From JBFHRB01 sp041591915 (GTDB taxonomy: Bacteria > Actinomycetota > Nitriliruptoria > Nitriliruptorales > Nitriliruptoraceae): DNA of 6,113 bases. The DNA lies in contig JBFHRB010000202.1 in assembly GCA_041591915.1 (NCBI GenBank), positions 1 to 6,113 of the forward strand, given 5' to 3'. The notes under the pieces are model-generated. The model was given only the letters and a program-made list of their open reading frames with translations, was not told the DNA's origin and ran no database searches. Made by a program: the position numbers and the translations under genes. Positions within the stretch are counted from its first letter, which is position 1, and each line of letters opens with the position of its first letter. Positions 5,329 to 6,113 of the stretch are shown here, piece by piece.

Positions 5329-6113
5329 GTGGTGTCGATCCCGTCCCGACTCGTGGCCGTCGTCCTCATGGGCGTCCTCGGCGCGGCGGCGTGTGGCTCC
5401 GGTGCGACCTCCCCGGCCCCGTCCCCGACGGCCGATCGCGTGGCGGAGATCCTCGCAGCGCGTGGGCAGGTCGCTGCCCCCGCCGTGGAGCTCGTCGAGG
5501 CCGCGGCGGCCTTCGGCATGGCTGCCGAGCGCCTCAGGCTCGGGGCCGTGCCCGACCCGCAGCGGCGGCTCGACGAGGTGGCCGGGCCAGCCACGACCCG
5601 CCTCGCGGAGCTGCAGGGCGCGGTTGGGCGAGCGAGCAGCGTCACGGTGACGGGTCAGTCGCCGGATGCCGTGGCGGTCGCGCGCGCCTGGGCCGACGTG
5701 GTCTCGGCGGCCAAGGACGTCATCACGGGCGGAACGGCGGTGCTGGACGTGGTTGCCGAGACGGCCCGGGCGGAGCTCCGGCTGGAGGACCTCGTCGCCA
5801 CGTGGAACGAGCGCGGTTCCAGGCAGGAGCAACTGGACCGGCTCCGCGCGACCATCTCGGAGGCCGAGGCCGTGGTCGCCGACCTCGCGCCTCTCCCCGA
5901 GGCACCGGGGTGCGGTGAGGCGGTTGCACGGCGCGCCACCGCCGGGCAGGCCGTCGCTCGGCACACCGAGGAGCTGCGCGACCTCGTCGTGGCCTTCCGG
6001 GGGAACGAGTTCGACGCGCGACGTGACGAGCTGACCCAGGATCCCTACGGGCTCGGCGCCCGGTTCGCCGACCTGGACGCCGAGGAGGGCGCGTGCTGGG
6101 AGTCCGGCGCGAC
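5329..6113 (+). CDS. Helical lipoprotein, function unknown, 3'-truncated by the window edge
   Basis: An open frame of 261 complete codons runs from GTG 5329 (or the adjacent in-frame GTG 5332) off the window end. The first residues, VVSIPSRLVAVVLMGVLGAAAC, make a lipoprotein signal peptide with one Arg before the hydrophobic core and Cys22 as the likely lipidated residue. The box AAAC is less standard because it has Ala rather than Leu at -3. After a Ser/Pro linker (GSGATSPAPSPTADR) the sequence is nearly all Ala/Leu/Glu/Arg-rich amphipathic helix, for example VAEILAARGQVAAPAVELVE and LEDLVATWNERGSRQEQLDR. Two cysteines (Cys195 in PGCGEA, Cys256 in GACWES) could form a disulfide outside the cell. 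It contains a single lysine. No known family is recognised. It is divergent from the 5268 membrane-anchored gene across 60 bp and may share control with it. Confidence 0.8.
   Translation, partial: MVSIPSRLVAVVLMGVLGAAACGSGATSPAPSPTADRVAEILAARGQVAAPAVELVEAAAAFGMAAERLRLGAVPDPQRRLDEVAGPATTRLAELQGAVGRASSVTVTGQSPDAVAVARAWADVVSAAKDVITGGTAVLDVVAETARAELRLEDLVATWNERGSRQEQLDRLRATISEAEAVVADLAPLPEAPGCGEAVARRATAGQAVARHTEELRDLVVAFRGNEFDARRDELTQDPYGLGARFADLDAEEGACWESGA

Noticed and set aside
4610..5650. 346-codon plus-strand open frame crossing the divergent region
   Set aside because: It is antisense to the anchored beta-sandwich protein and passes through the promoter region into another frame of the lipoprotein. 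Its composition (Ser/Arg/Pro) is that of a shadow frame.
5278..5964. 228-codon open frame on the minus strand opposite the 5329 lipoprotein
   Set aside because: The plus-strand frame has a lipoprotein signal, an ordered helical pattern and a promoter-like element. The minus frame is Arg/Gly/His-rich with no start signal.
1..6113. Defence system, mobile element, CRISPR array, tRNA/rRNA or riboswitch
   Set aside because: I found no nuclease, transposase or integrase motifs, no spaced direct repeats, no terminal inverted repeats and no recognisable RNA-gene signature on either strand.

Overview
The window is very GC-rich, gene-dense bacterial DNA. The GroEL fragment has an actinobacterial GroEL2-like sequence and a GMGGMDF end. 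Other high-GC actinobacterial traits are GTG starts, lipoboxes, a 4-nt start/stop overlap and starts that look leaderless. A deep-branching actinobacterium (for example the Nitriliruptoria/Euzebya or Acidimicrobiia side) is my guess. The very acidic, lysine-free lipoprotein would suit a salt-adapted host, but the sequence does not fix the taxon.

Layout, left to right. (1) 1-1238 (+): the C-terminal three quarters of groEL, closed by a strong GC hairpin at 1264-1291. (2) 1350-2399 and 2396-3211 (+): a two-gene unit with overlapping stop and start. It encodes a secreted lipoprotein, probably a beta-propeller, and an unrecognised helical, TPR-like cytoplasmic protein. (3) 3280-3507 (+): a 75-residue protein with a CxxC...CxxH zinc-ribbon pattern and a strong ribosome binding site. 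Its tail overlaps the end of the next gene, which is convergent. (4) 5268-4414 then 4375-3479 (-): a likely two-gene unit. It encodes a secreted, membrane-anchored beta-sandwich protein and a 3-hydroxybutyryl-CoA-type dehydrogenase. (5) 5329 to the window end (+): the start of a second, helical lipoprotein, divergent from (4) across a 60-bp gap.

How the genes work together: GroEL folds cytosolic proteins and the dehydrogenase serves fatty-acid or short-chain acyl-CoA metabolism. Three of the remaining five products (1350, 5268, 5329) are exported to the outer face of the membrane and have no recognised function. The pairings 1350/2396 and 5268/5329 are the best leads for functional links. I see no CRISPR array, mobile element, tRNA, rRNA, toxin-antitoxin or defence module. 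The most interesting non-coding structure is the 60-bp divergent region at 5269-5328. There a 12-bp perfect palindrome sits almost midway between two starts, each preceded at 6-7 nt by a TANNNT element and lacking a Shine-Dalgarno sequence. No intergenic stretch exceeds about 110 bp.
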